DNA of 64,000 nt from Lepisosteus oculatus (lineage: Eukaryota; Chordata; Actinopteri; Semionotiformes; Lepisosteidae): the NCBI RefSeq assembly GCF_040954835.1, contig NC_090711.1, positions 69,501 through 133,500 on the forward strand, written 5' to 3'. Positions within the stretch are counted from its first letter, which is position 1. Each line of letters starts with the position of its first letter. The position numbers and the translations under genes were made by a program. Of the stretch, positions 11,801-26,800 are shown in pieces. The notes beneath the pieces were generated by a model, which was not told the DNA's origin, did no database searches, and was given only the letters and a program-made list of their open reading frames with translations.

Positions 11801-14800
11801 ATTGTTAAAGATTAGTTATTTGAATTGCTTTTATTCTGCATTGATCTTTTAAGGCAGAATCATTTCTGTAAGGGATCGTCAAAAGCTGAATTGCACAGAC
11901 TTCACTGAAAGCTCAGTTACTTGGAATCAGTTTGCTTGTTATTGTCACATCAGGTTTGTTCCATGGATTTATAGTCTCTTCCTAAATCAGAATGCATGTG
12001 AACAATGACTTCTCTGCCTGCATTACAACAATGCTTTTAATTGTCTCAAGCACTCATCATTGTGAATTTTAGATACTTCAAAAGAAATAAAACATGAAGA
12101 ATTAATACATACCTTTAAAAAAGACAAACTTCCCATCTGACCTCTCATACGCAGCATCAATCCTGGGAGGGAGGCCTTTCCAGAACTGATCAATCTGCAT
12201 GGGATATCCTTCCTGTACTTTGTTGTTGCGCAGTCGCCAAAACCAGCGGTCCTAAAACAAATACCCACGACTCAATATCAAATGGCTCCAAAGCAACAAG
12301 GACGCCATGATGCAGTCCTGCATTTCTTACAGTAAGAAGGCATTAACAGTTACAGCACCAGTAAAAAATACCTAGTTTCTTTAACAGATATGTCCACTCG
12401 CACTTTGAAATTCACTTAAAAGAATCAAACAGTAGTTTACTCAAGTGTTGAGCAACATGGTGCCCTTAGTATATCCTTAAAATATTCCTCACTTTGGAGA
12501 AAAATATTAATTACAAAATTCTTTGAAATGACAACAGCAAAATATTTGTATTTACTTTGTGCAAACAAGTCAGATTTGTATTTTATTTCAAGTGCTATAC
12601 AAAACATGAATGCAGGAACATTCCACAGCCTTAAGGCACCATAAAATGTAACAGAAGTGAAATCATTTATACTGTATTAACTAAATGTAAGGGAGTCCCA
12701 GAAATGTAGAACAGGAAAAAAATGACCTAAGTGAAATGCATCTGTAGAAGGACAGTCAGACACAGAAAGAATGGCTTAAAATGATGTTTAAAAGCTTTTT
12801 TACTTTTAATGCAATTGGTAAATAACACCCACATCTCTTTGAATACGTAAGTTCCTCTGAAACATGAAACCATAAAGCATTGTAACATTCGTAATATGCC
12901 TTACTTAGCCTGATGAATGTTCTCTTTATTGACCTGAAGTGCTATCCAACTTGTTAGCATGTTGTAAGCTCTGTCCTGTATATACTATTTTGAGTTAAGC
13001 CAAAGCAAGATTTCAAGATAACAATTCCAGTAAATAACACTAATTAATTAAATCCACTGCTGCACAGAAGCAGAAAAAACATTTTTTAAATATATGGCAA
13101 GTGTGCTGTAGAAAAACAATAACATTTTACACAATTCTAAATACATAGTGCCAATGAAAGATCCCTAGCACTTGGAATACTTTATACATACCCAACATTT
13201 AATTACATTAAATTTAGAAATGCAAATTTGAGAAATGACTACATACTGACTGCAGACAAAGGTTTTAAGGAATAATTCCAGTACAAATGGGAGTGTGAAA
13301 AAGACAGATTATAGCAGACTCCCATTTGTTTTAATGCAGGTCTCATTAGGTGAGTCAGAAATCAATATGAAATGTGGACATACAGAGAGATGGTCTATGA
13401 GCCAGAGCTGGAAATCAACATAGCTCAATTGAATCATGGCACTACAAAAACTTATATGCTTTTTTCTTTTTCATAAGGAGCATACCCTTATGGGGAATGA
13501 GAAATCCTTGCTGTGAATAAGATTAAATTAAATATAATAAAATGATCAGAAATAAAATTAAATATTATTTAATATTAACAGAATAGAACTAGCAAGTATA
13601 TTCTTTCTATTATTGTGTTCTGTTTTGGAATATGCTGTAAATACACAAGCTAACAGCTGTTAAATCTGTTTTATTCAACTGTTCATTTGTTTGTTTCCAT
13701 TAATTCAATGCACAAAATAAAGCCTCAGAAAAAGATACTAATGCAGTACATAAAATATTAAATTTATCTTACCTTGTTGTAAAAAACACTTACAAGAAAA
13801 ATGATAACTTTACAGTACCTGTATTCTAACCTACACATTCCACTCTAACAGCTGTAAAACCAAAAGGTTTTTCTCTAACTAGAAAACCAAAAGGTTAATT
13901 TCATTTCTATTCTTTATTAATTGATTTTGGTCTGTGAAATCCACACAGAAAGATAGGGTTCATCTGATCACTTTGGGATCACTTTGGGCATACGATTATA
14001 TGCTACATTGCAATAAAGGTTTTTCCATAATATACAGTCAAACATTTAAACTTTTCACAGTTATATTTTTCATATTTATCTTGAATTTTAATTGAAGATG
14101 GTGTGGTGGTTATTGCAGCTGGAGCATAGCTCTTGTGTCATTGTGCATGAATGTGCCAGGCATTCGGGAAGGGGCAGCACTAGTGCTTGTGTTGAGAATT
14201 GGTTATGCTTACTGCTATCCACCAATATTGCTGAAATATCTGGGGTCTTTCAAGAGACTGCTCAAGGTGATCCCTGGATCAATTAACTACCACATGGGCT
14301 AGATGGGTCCAAAGTGTTCAGTTTTGAGTTGGGCAGTTCCTGTATGGGTTTTGCACATTTTCCATGTGTTCGCATAGGATCTATCTGGGTGCCCCGGTTT
14401 CCTCACACTTCCAAAAGACTGAATTGGCCCTTTGCCATGGGATAAGTCTGTCCCTTATCCAGCACAAGAGCTGTCTTGTGCTCTCAGTCCCATGCCACCT
14501 GTCAGACTCTAATCCCATCCCGATTTTAAGATCCACCTTTTCATCCACCTGCACTCAGACATAGTCTTAGCTTCTACGTTGCTTCTGCATTTCCCTACAA
14601 TACTTCACTCCTAGGCTTCCTGGAATATGAGCTCCACATTTTACAGACTAGGATTTGGATTACATTTTGCACGTTTGCTTGTTTTCTGAAACTGCACATG
14701 AATCCAGTCTCCTGCCTCAGACCACTGCACAATTGTGAGTACAGCAGCATTACACTGCGCTGCTGGGACAAACTGATTTGCCACACACATCACCGGGAGA

Positions 14801-17800
14801 AATGGGTTCTGATAATGACTAGACAAGATGTTTAATTAAACAGCATTTACACAGATAGGCAGCATCCCTTGATTAAACACATTTTTGCCACTTCAGGAAC
14901 TTCCCACCTTGAACACAAACATCTCTCTCCTGAAGAAGGCCACAGTGTTGAAGTTTCCATCACAGATGTTGGGCTTTGCAGTTCCAGGGGAGGCTGGCTT
15001 GTCTCCAGAGGGGGGTCGAGGTGGCCGTGACTGTCGGTCGTGCTTCCTTTCAGAGGTGGAGTGGGTCCGGCGAGCTGGCAGAGTGGGCAAGGGCCTGGTG
15101 GGCTCAAGCATCGCTGTTGGTATGCCTGCAACCCAAGCACACAGAACTTCACAGACTGCAAATGGACTGCATCCACATGGCAATTTAAAATAAAATATTT
15201 CAATATTCAATATTTCAAAATATTCAAATAAAATTTTGAAACAATACATTTTAATTCACTAGTCATGCACACCATAATTTATGTATATTTATGTCTAATT
15301 ATTTGAATCATTATTTTACATGACTTTTTACAATGGCTTCTTTTGCTTTATGCTTTTAAAGCAAAAAGAATTAGTGAATATTTGTTCATAATACCTCAAA
15401 AGTGAATTTGGTTTATTTTCAGCTGACATGAATAAAGTCTGTATTTATATATTTGTATGCACATAAATCAAGTAGGTTGAAAGATATCACTATGCCTGTG
15501 CTATAAATCAATGAACAGCTTTTAGTTTTTTTAAAATATCAAACTGGTAACAAACTTATCTTTATAGATACCATTAACAGGTATTCATGGTTTCAAAGCC
15601 ATCGCTGTAGAATGACCTCCCATTCTGCCCAATGTTATAACAGAGTCAATATTGCATTTGCCTAAATCTTTAATATCTTGCTGCTTTAATGAAGGAGGCA
15701 TGTGGATCTAAGTTTAGAGTGAGCATTTGAGTTTAGGATGTCTGTGGATTTTATAACCTTCCCTTTCCAGACTAATGAGGTCTGTAAAAATGTGTTGAAT
15801 TTGTACAAGGCATTGTACATAGCTTAATAACAATTTAGTAAAGACATATAACAGGAAGAGTTCAGTATGTTCTATGCATATAGGGAGCAAAACAAATACT
15901 CTGAGATGGTCCCACTGAATGTTAGTGTTTTTTTTTGTATGAGTGAGATGCAATTGAACCTGAAACATTCATACACCTTTAATGTTCCACAGAATATTTG
16001 TTTTAAACATTGGACACAGCATGTTCAGCATATATTACTTCTCAAAACATTTCATTTCAGTACAGACTAAAGTTTGGAATATCATAGCTTACAGTACAGA
16101 TGACACATACCATAGATTTTCTGAATGCCCTGAAGGTCATCCAAAGGTAATTTGAAGTTGTGTGTTTCCATGTACTGGTAGAAGGGGGCCATTATAGCGC
16201 TGGGATCATTGGAGTGCTCCAGTCCTAGGGCATGGCCTAGTTCATGGACTGCCACTAGGAACAGATCATTCCCTGAGACACAATGCAGGGAGACAGTTAC
16301 AGCACAGAGGTGCACAGCTACAGGACAAGGCTATACCTCAGAGGATTTTATTATTTTGTCAGGAGTTGCTATATACTTAAACACAGCTTTTTCAGCCAAT
16401 TGTGAAATGTAACATGGTTTTATTGAAAGGAGATGAAAACTGTAGTTAGAATCAATGTCAAAGGAAAGCTTTCTCAACTTTCTCCCACCTCCAAAACACA
16501 TACATGTTACTTTTGCTAAATTGTCCTCTTCCATAAAGAGTATGGCTGGGCTCCACCTTGCATTTTTTGCCCATTAAAAAGTTGCTCTGGTGCCTCTCTC
16601 CCCTAAAACTAGTAATTACAGTATAATGTGTCTTAACACATAGTGGATTAAGCCTCAGATTTAGACTGTCCAAATTTAATTTACTTATTTTTTACAACCT
16701 GCAGTTTTATTAGTGAACAACACTAATAGGTCAACTGTGATACAGAGGTTGTGGCTAAATTGTCTGCTAAACTGCAAGATGTGACCATATCTTAATTCAT
16801 CACCTTTCTTACCATCATGATTGGCATTGCCCAGAGTCCAGGGTTCGTCAGAGTCGAAGTGGGTGTCCCCCCCAATGCCAGGGCCAGGGAAATACGCATG
16901 AGCCAGGAAACCCCCCTCACCATCAAATGGGGAGCTATCTCCATGGAAACCAGAGGCAAAGAAAATCATGATGTCAGCTTCTTTCCTCTCATTCTTGATC
17001 TCAGAGTAAGGGATTTCCTCAAATGTCAGTGGCGTCACTGTCTCCCACACGTCAAAGGCCTGTCGGATAGCCTTTTGCGTGTCTTTTTCCCCCACTTTTG
17101 GTGTAAAGTTGTGTATGCTGAAAAAAAGATACAAAACAACTGGTCACAGGTGTTGTCAATATCACTACCCTGTCAGAAGACGACAAGCATATTAAATGTA
17201 CAGCAAAAACTATTGTCTATGGAATGATAAACTCACTCCTCCAGATAATATAGCTTCATTCGAATAGGCACTCATCTGACATTTTTATTAATTCCCTTTT
17301 TTTTTTTTCATTTTTACTTATTGTATGTAAGGAAGTATACACTATGTTGAAAACACTAAACAGCAATCCCTCACACCGTAATTATAAACAGCAAACTGTT
17401 TAAAGGAATCCACAAAATTAAAAGGGCTCTGAAAACTGCAAATTTTACAAATGTATTTCTCCCCAGAAACAAGCACTGCTGTAAGGACACCTAAAACATT
17501 CTGGCTTCTTTGTAGTTCTGACAATTATGCATTTTGACAGCACTTAAAGAGAAGGCAATGCTCATTCTTTAAGACTGTTCTAAACATAGTGCAATTCTAA
17601 GTGATTTTATCTTAGGAAAACAATTTTTGTTTTCTCCTCATTGTCAAAACTGTACAATATGTGCCTGCGCACTACTGAAACTGTGATAGCTGAATGATCA
17701 AACTAAGGCAGAAAAAAATTCTATACTGTGTAAAAATTCACACACTTGTATGTGAAAAAACATCAAAACAAAATCCTGGAAATGAGCCAAACAGAAAGTA

Positions 17801-20800
17801 GATGGAGAGCTCTGGAGAATCAATACCAGCTGTAATGTGATGGAGCTAAGAGCTCTATTGCGGGAATTCTAGCTCTGGGCCACTGACCCTAGGATCAGCT
17901 TGCAATGGCATCCCATGATAAAAAGAGTGATGCAAAGCATTAATAATTGAGACCATTGAAAATACCACAATTGTGCTAAAGGAAGGCAAAAAGGGGAAAA
18001 ATGTGTTCTAGGAAAGCAAGTAATTTACAGAAGGAGTTCACAGGGCTGTTTAAATTCCTCATCTTCTTACATTCTGAAGTGGGTACAGCATGAAAGTTCC
18101 TAAAACTAACTTCAGCTTTGATAAGTTCTACACCAATCAGATGCATGGACAAATTACGAAAACATGAAGGAATCAACTTTATGTCCATTAAGATTTTGAT
18201 ATTTTTATACCTAAGGCGTTATGGTTCTTTCAGAAAGAAGGAGCTGTCCTACCTATAGGTGATGTGTTTCTGCCTCCACTTCTGGCCTGTCAGCGCGTAG
18301 CGTTTATTTCGCCTCCTGCGGCTGATCCGTGGGTGATCAGGGACCCCACAACGAGGCTTCCTCATCCACCTGCACACAACAACAGAGGTCTGAGCTGAGA
18401 CAGGACTGAAGATGCTCTTCTAGGGATCTGAAGTCCCCTGAACAGGGGAACTGCTGAGAATTACAAAATACTCAGATGTTCAACACCATTCATTATCCTA
18501 GTTGTTTATCATATTTTGTCAGAGAAAAATATGAAATATGAAGAAAAAAAGGATACCAGGATGGAGGTGTGATTTTCCTCATGGCATAAAGTGGGTAAAA
18601 ATACACAATGGAAAAAAAAAACTCATTAATAGCCAGGCATTTTCTTACCTGAGCGTGTGTACAAATACGTGACTTAAAACTTTGTTATTCTTCACAGTAC
18701 TGCATTTGTTATTACAGCATGCTATAGTTTTCTTTTGGCTACAGTCTTCACTTATTTAAGCTACTTTAAAACTTTGTTCCTTAACAATGATTGAAAATAA
18801 GTTGATAAGCCTGTCCCCTCTAGTGAAAGGCTTAGAAAAGCTTGTCATCACTCACTCTATTGTGGTCTGGTCCAGCACTCCTGTCACAGGTATGCCATAA
18901 AACCGCTGCATGGCAGCGACAGCCGACTGCATGGCTTTCTCCGACCTGAGGTCTGATGTCCGAATGTCATGGGGCAGAAGATAACCATAGTTTTTCAGCC
19001 ATGTCTGAAAATCAAAGCAGCAGAGTGAAGATGCTGGTATACATACATGGCATTTCAGAAGTGTCAAATAAATACATTACTTTTAGAGAACACTTATGAG
19101 AAGAATTCATAAAAAAGCATAAAAAGCAAAACTGCTGACAAATAGATCATTTCATTTGTGAGAGGCACCATAATGTGATCATGTCTGAGCCTGAGGCAAA
19201 GAGGACAGAAGAAAATGTGCATGGTGATATCCTGTATTTCAGCACATTACTGAGTTTAAAACATGCATGTTAAGCACATGCATGTCATTTCAAATAGTTC
19301 ATCTTAAAAGGAGTGTTTCTGCTTTCCTTTGTTTGTAAATAAAGGATACATAATACTCCCAATACTCCAAAAGATTAAAGTAAAATGGGCTTACTGATAC
19401 ACTGTATATGCAATTCTTCAAAAGAGGTTGTTCTGTAAAACACATCAAGGGTCTAATTGCTATCAGTCTTTTCACTCCAAAGATATACCCCACCTTGGTA
19501 TACAGTACATGCTTACACCTTGGTTTCCAAGGTTTTATATATTCATAACAGAGAGCCATGATTATTACAGAAAATAGTAAAAATACAAAAAAAGTATAAT
19601 CCTAGTATCTCATTTGTAAAGTTGTGTATTACCAATTTTAATCACAGCCCTTTTTGTTATTTACTGTTACACTATCACAAGAAATATGGACGTACATCCA
19701 GAAGACTGTGTGAACACATTCTAGATTCAATACTTCTATTGTAATCTCAAGCAAGAATGCTAATGATTCAGTAAAACGTTCTACTGTATTATTACAACTG
19801 AAATTTGGTCATTTGCTTTAGATAAGGATTAATAAACAGATTATAAGAAATAGCTATGATGAAGAAAAACCTTACAGTATTCCTGAAACAAGACCTCTAA
19901 ATGATCTAATTGACCATATAAATAAAATGAGGAAAACATTTTAAAAAACAAATCAACCAAATATTTTTGTTTTATACAACATTCTGCTATGTTAAATAAT
20001 AATCCATGAGCTTTTTTCATTTTAGCATGCAGTTAAAGATCCCAGAACTGGAGAGAAAAAATAAACTCTGACTCCAAATACAAGTCACCAAATTTAGAAA
20101 AATATTTGTACCTTTTATACTTTGTTCCTACTTTTTAACACTATTGAGTCTCTCTATTATGCTATTTGGAATGTCAGCCCACCATACTGTAACATTTCAG
20201 ATAGATAAGACTTTGCTGAGCATGCTGACATCATCTAGGAAAAGAAGTTATGAAAACCCTGACAGGCAGGAAATACTTAAAAGCTTTTTGTCCACATGTT
20301 TGAAAGTTTAAATAGCACTGCAGAAAGCCCTTGGTGCCTCAAAACCAATTATGATATGTAGCTATTTTTTTAAAAATGTGGTTTAAATTCAGATTTTAAC
20401 ATTAGATACAATTGTGAACATTTTCAGTTGCTTCAGTGCATGCATGTACAGTACCTGATAACTGCTGCTAACTGCTCATTGATCTACTGTTTGTGACATT
20501 TGTGGTGTGGTTGTGCCTATGAATGTAGTACTGACTTTGCACTTTTGTGTTTGCAAAACTGAAATAGTTCATCATAATCAGCAGACACTAGTAGCTATTA
20601 GAATGTCTGTAAATTGCACATTGAATTGTAAATGGGATCAAAATAAATGTATTGAACTAAAAGCCTGTTATATGGAATTGTCAACAATAACAACGCAGAT
20701 GATTGTAGAAATCATCACTGCTGTTGTGTCTAGGTGTGTCTGCATGAAGCAGATGATAATTATAATGAAGTGTGCCATCTTACAACAGATTAAATTACCA

Positions 20801-23800
20801 CATTTCTTCTTGTGGGTATAAACACTGGATGCCCGAGATGAATTGTATTAGACAAGATACAGTGAAATAAATGGGAAGCAAATTTTGTTATGGAGAAAAA
20901 AACTTTAAAAATTACTCTGTAGACCATCTCATAATAATGATAAGAAATGAGAGTAGGCAATCTGGCACATCTATTGCATTTGGTAAAAAGGCACCTCCTC
21001 ACAAGATTGCTTGGTTATCTTAGGCTGTGCTTATCATAAAACCTCCTTCACACAAGGTATCACCACCTTACAATTTATAGCCCTACCGCACAAAGAAGTA
21101 GAAGATATTCAACTTTATATTCAACACAAACTCAGACAAAAGACCCCTCCATAAGTGAGCTGCTTCAGTGGGTCGATTTTCTTTATAAATATTTTAATAA
21201 GAAAATGAATTTTTAAAACCTGTGGTTTATTCAATAGGGATCAGTTAGAGCAGCCTAAACTTACTTGTAGGTCTATTGTTGCTACTTTCTTTTCAAACAG
21301 AACATTACAGAAATAATAGTAATCTGCAACGAAGAACAGTATAAGCTTACTCTAGTCATGTAAGATGGCTCAGTTTAAAGTGAGGTTTGAATTAGAGTGA
21401 TTAGAGAACACTCCTTTCAATAAACAGAACTGTGGGATAACACATAGACATCAACACTGAACATAAATTTGGACAAAGAATGTAAGGAAGAAATATCACA
21501 AAATTTAATTAATTTAAATAATTTCGTAAATAATTTTACCATAAATCTAAAATGAAAGTGCATTGCAGAAAAAAAATATTGCCTCAAAACCCATTGTGGA
21601 CATAAAAAAGATTGTGAAATGAACTTGAAAACGTTTTGCCTTGTAATGAAATTTGTTCCATTTACTGTCAATTAAATATATTTTGAATATGTGGGTCAGG
21701 GCATCTTGGTTGATGCCAAACCACAGTTTTTTGTTGCAAATGTAATGTCTTATCTGTCCCAGTACACCTGTCTAGCATGAAATTACTTCATGCTCTTTGA
21801 ACATGAGCAGTTAATAATCCCTCCAATCACTACAGGTGTCCACTGCTTGGAAGCATGACCATAATTTTTTCATTTAGATAGAGCAACATTTTGTAATCAA
21901 AAAAGTTTGGAGGATTGGTTTTTACAATCTGTACAAACTGTACACATTTGAATCAAGAGTTTGTTTTGTACATATAACCCACAGTGTCTTTTTTCGGTGT
22001 GAGAAATCATGTCAGTCCATGCAGGAGTCTTCATGCAATTTGCCAACTCCATCAAACCTCTTTTCCAGCAGTTTTACCCCTCTTCAGGAGAACATAAATG
22101 AAAGATGAGTGAGGAGCTGCATCAGAGTATTTTTTACATTTTCCAGTGAACAAAAGGCTTCAGTTTTAATGTTAAAAATTTTATAATATACTATAAAAGG
22201 TTGAATGTAATTATAGTGCAATTCCAGAAACAAATGAAACAGTAAAGTCTCACTGCAAAGGAACAAGTAGAGGTTAATTCCAAGCTGAAAGTAGAAAGAA
22301 CAAACACAACATTGATATCTGAAAAAGGCTCAACAGCCAAAATGTTGTTTCTTCTTTCTACTTTTCAGAATGCACTTGACCTTTACTTGTTCCTAAATGA
22401 GAGACAATTTGATAAATGACCCGTTTATATTAATTTTATTTTATGGCTGATTCACCAAAGAGTTAAGAAAAGGGTACATTTCTACACATTTGTATACAGA
22501 TGCACTTTGCTTGATGGTATTTTTGTAAAACATAAATATACAGCTAAAATTCCTGTTTTATCAGTGAAAATAAATATTTTTAATTGTTACTCAAACCTCT
22601 CCTCAGGCCCATTCAAAACACACCAGATCAGAACTATACTGTACATCTCAAGTGTAATGCAGAGGTACAAAGCAACAGCATGGTGAAGAACAAGGGCATG
22701 GTTGACATACAGGAGCCTGTGACTTCAGCACACTGACCACCTCCAGACTCCATTAAATGAGTTTGAAACAGCTACTAAGCTGAATTTTATATCATAATCT
22801 CATAGGCAGAACAACATTAACATAAGTACAAGACCCAGATTGTAATACCTGACAATAAACAATTGTTGCTTAAGATTAGTAGAACAAGCTAATGTAGTCG
22901 TGCCAACTGAAGCTGCATCTCACAGCTCAGGGGAAATAATTAAAATTAAATAATTCACTAATGCTTTTATATTACAATTACTAGAACATCATTAAAGCAC
23001 CAAACAAGAGTGGATTTGCATTCATAAAACCACCACAAACCCAACTAATGAAAGCCATATTTGGAGTTTAGGAAAACCAGATGGTATCGGCACTGAAGAG
23101 GTACTCGGTTTTCTCTTTAACATGAAGCTCTATGATTCCATACGACATTCTTCTCTGCCATTTCTTTTATGTTGTATTCTGATGAGACTAAATAAGGAAA
23201 TGGAACTGACCTGGGTTAAAATCAACATATGATATTTACCATGGTTTCTCAGTGACAATATACTAGACTATTTATTCTATCTCATTCAACTTCCTTAAGC
23301 TGTGCCTTCATGGTCTACTTTCCTAAAATTGTAAACCTTAGACTTAGATTCAGGTGACAGGATGAACAATTGTACAGTTCTTGGGCCATAGGTTCAATTC
23401 CATACCTGGGTGTGGAGTTTACCCAGGTATGTGTTGTGTTTTTTTCCTCTGGGTGCTCTGGTTTCCCTTGTAGTCCAAAGACAACACTGGTAAGTTGACT
23501 GGCTTCTGGGGACACTGGCCCCAGTGTAAGGATGTTTGTGTCTGTGCCCTGTGATGAACTGGGCTTCTGTCCTAGGGGAATCCTGCATTGTGCCTCTTGC
23601 TTGCCAGGATAGGCTCCGGCTCCTCTGTGACCCTGAATTAAAAGAACTGTCTAGAAAATGGATGGATGTTTTAGACACTACCTGTACAGTTTCCTACCAT
23701 ATTGTGATCACAGCTTGGGATCCCAGAACCTAAATATTATCTCTTCTCTGTTTTCCTGACTGTGTCTTGGGTGTTTGACATTTTTGCTCAATAGATGTAG

Positions 23801-26800
23801 TTCAATACCGGCATTCCCTCTTGTATCTCTGATGAACTAAGTAACCATTAACCATGTGTATGGTTTCAGTTCCTGCTGCTCATGTGCTTGTAGGCTTTTC
23901 CTAGTCTATTGTATCTGAGGAAAGTCTCATTATTAAGAGCTGTGGTTGCCATACAGATCCCTGTTGAAATACACAATTCAACACCAAAAAAGCAACATGA
24001 ATAGGCACGTCTGGAATTGACTTTAGACTGTACTGTCAGATTCTCATGAAAATACCCCCTTCGTTAGCAATCTTAGCAGTATGTATTCTAGTATCCCATC
24101 ACAGCTGTCACAAAAAAACTATATACCATACTATTTACCAGAACCAGACCTCCAACCTGTTAAAATACTCTGGGGCACATATTACTGCTCCTTTCTGTTT
24201 CTTTACTTAATAATAACTTTACTTAAAAGGCTGGAGCAGTGGCACTGTGGCTAAGGGCCTGTGGCTGTAAGGTTGCTAGTTCAAATCCCACAGCTGGCAA
24301 AGGAATCCTACTTCTGCTGGGACCCTAAGCAAGGCCCTTAACCCTAACTGCTCCAGGCATACTATACAATGGGTGACCCTGTGCTCTGACCCCAAGCATC
24401 TCTCCCTGTCTATGTCTCATGGAGAGCAAGCTGGGGTATGTGAAAAGACAAGTTTCTAATGCAAGAAATTGTATATGGCTAATAAAGTGATCTTATCTAA
24501 TAAGCAAAAATAACAGTGAGAGAGAAATTAAAATCTATTTCTTCTAAACAGCATCAGTTAATACCTGATATATTTTTTTATTTCCATATAAACAGTAACA
24601 CTATAATTAACCAGCACAACACCAATAGGTACACCTCTGGTGCTTCTAGAGATCACGTGTTATATTATGTTATATTTTAACTAATCCTTTGCTTCTCTTG
24701 CTTGGGCATTTGGCCCCATTAGAATGTCCCTTCATTCCTTGAATCAGTGGTTCTCAAACTGTGGTACGCGTACCGCCGCCATGCCATATGACCCCAGAAC
24801 TTTGTTGTGTACACTGAAAAATTGGGACGGGTTTTCATATTTTCTATTTTAATAAAATTAGTTTGTGTCGAATACGCAGCCAACATACTACGCGCGCTAA
24901 TACTTGAGTGGACACAACAGCTACTGTATAATTCTATGTCATAGCCTACGAACGCAAGTGACCAACTGTATCTAAAAAAGTTATCTCCAGCAAATAGGGA
25001 GGTATGAGAATGTGCATGATTTTGGAACACCGCCAATGTTGTGAGCACAGGAAAGCATAGAAATGCGTACTACGAACGCTGGCAGTCTTATGAGCACAGG
25101 AAAGCGTGATAGATATAAATATATTTAAGAACTGTTCTAGGTTAATTTGAGGAAAAATACACTGAGCGTCTCTGCGTTTCGCTCCCATGCGCATGAAATA
25201 AAAACTTATTTAAACTTCTGAGACAAACTCCTGAAATGGTGAAGGGGAAAAATGCAAGCTTGCGGATTGCTAAAGCAGGTAAGCCGCACACTACTTGTGA
25301 AGAACTTTGTTTACCGTTGGCAAAAGAGCTGACACGTATTATGTGTGGAGAAAAAGCTGCTGAACAGCTCAACCTGTTGCCCCCTCCAAAAGACAGTCAC
25401 TCACAGGATTATTGATATGGCAGATGATGTCAAAAGTACACTGATAGAGCACGTTAAGATGAGCAGTTGCTTTTCACTGCAATTAGATGAGTTTATAAAT
25501 GTCGTTGATTTGGCCAATTTGCACGTTTACATTTGATACGAGTTTGAGGGCATGTTCCATGAGGACTTTCTGTTTTGTAAGCCGCTACCAACAGGAACTA
25601 CAGGAGAGCACATATTTCAGCTTCTGAATGAATTTATCGAAGAGAATGGCATCGACTGGATACAATGCGTCGCAGTTTGTACAGACGGTGCTAGAGCGAC
25701 GACAACCCGAAACAGTGGTGTTTCACTAATTAGAGAAGTTGCTCCAGATAATAACTGCAGCATCCACTGCGAGGCCATGGCCGTTAAGAAAATGCCTGAC
25801 GATTTAAAATCTGTTAGACTCTGTTGTGAATTGTATCAAGGCTTGACCAATGAATTCACATCTGCTCTAGAAGCTTAACAGATCTTAAGCTAAAACAAGG
25901 TTTTAAAGTAGACTGTGGTGGTCTGCATTGCATTACTGTGTTTTTATTCAATCGTGAAGTATAACATGGTTGAACCTTTCAGTAATCTGGTTAAAAAACT
26001 CTGCTGGAATTAAGGAACATGCAATACAGTGTTAGTACAGTATGACTCCACTGCTCCATCTACAGCCCTCTAGTGCTGAGTCGGACGGTGTGTAGGACAC
26101 CTTCCTCTCTCTGCTGACACCTGTCTCCTCAACCTGTTCTAGCCAAAACTTTACATGTGTTTGGAATTATATTCCCTGCAAATCTTGGACTATCCTTTTG
26201 GCTGTAATGTTGTGACAGCATATCCAGCTGTCTCATACAGACTTTCCAGATAATGTAATTACTTAATTCCAAATCAGACAGAAAGGTTTTGAAACAGAAG
26301 AACTCTGAACTAAAAATATGGAATTAATGGACACTTTTTACCCAAATTCCAGTGTTTAATTTAAACACTGAATTAAACTAATTCATTAACAAAAACATTA
26401 CATAGACCAAGACCATTCTGACACTACACAGGGTCTGAGAAAAGTTATTTTTGTTCATAATACATTGTGACCTAGATTGGGGCAAATAGAGTAAAACACA
26501 GAATTACCCAAATTGATCTCCATTACTCCATGATGTTATGTCAAGCATCTTTTATTTCACACTAAATAAGATTACACAGTGTATTCAAACACAATCGGAG
26601 TAAAACATTGCAGGATATGGTTGAGATAAGCACTGACATGCTGGCAATGACACCGAAGACTCACTTCTCAACATAGTGGACTTACCCATGAACGACAAGG
26701 AATACAGTAAGATGCTCAAGGAAAAGGAGGACAGAGAAAGAGAGAGGGAGAGAAGAGGAAGGGGGGAGGGGAGGTTAAGAGTCATCTGGGGATAAGGGAG

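Larger units (their letters stand above)
10084..12112 (-). other. MMP24 intron 7
   Basis: About 2.0 kb. It holds a deleted Tc1 element (10403-10963) and a tRNA-derived SINE (11487-11757), both annotated separately. The rest shows nothing recognisable. Confidence 0.85.

Noticed and set aside
20507..20821. A 104-codon plus-strand ORF in MMP24 intron 1.
   Set aside because: No family resemblance and composition like the surrounding intron. Treated as chance.
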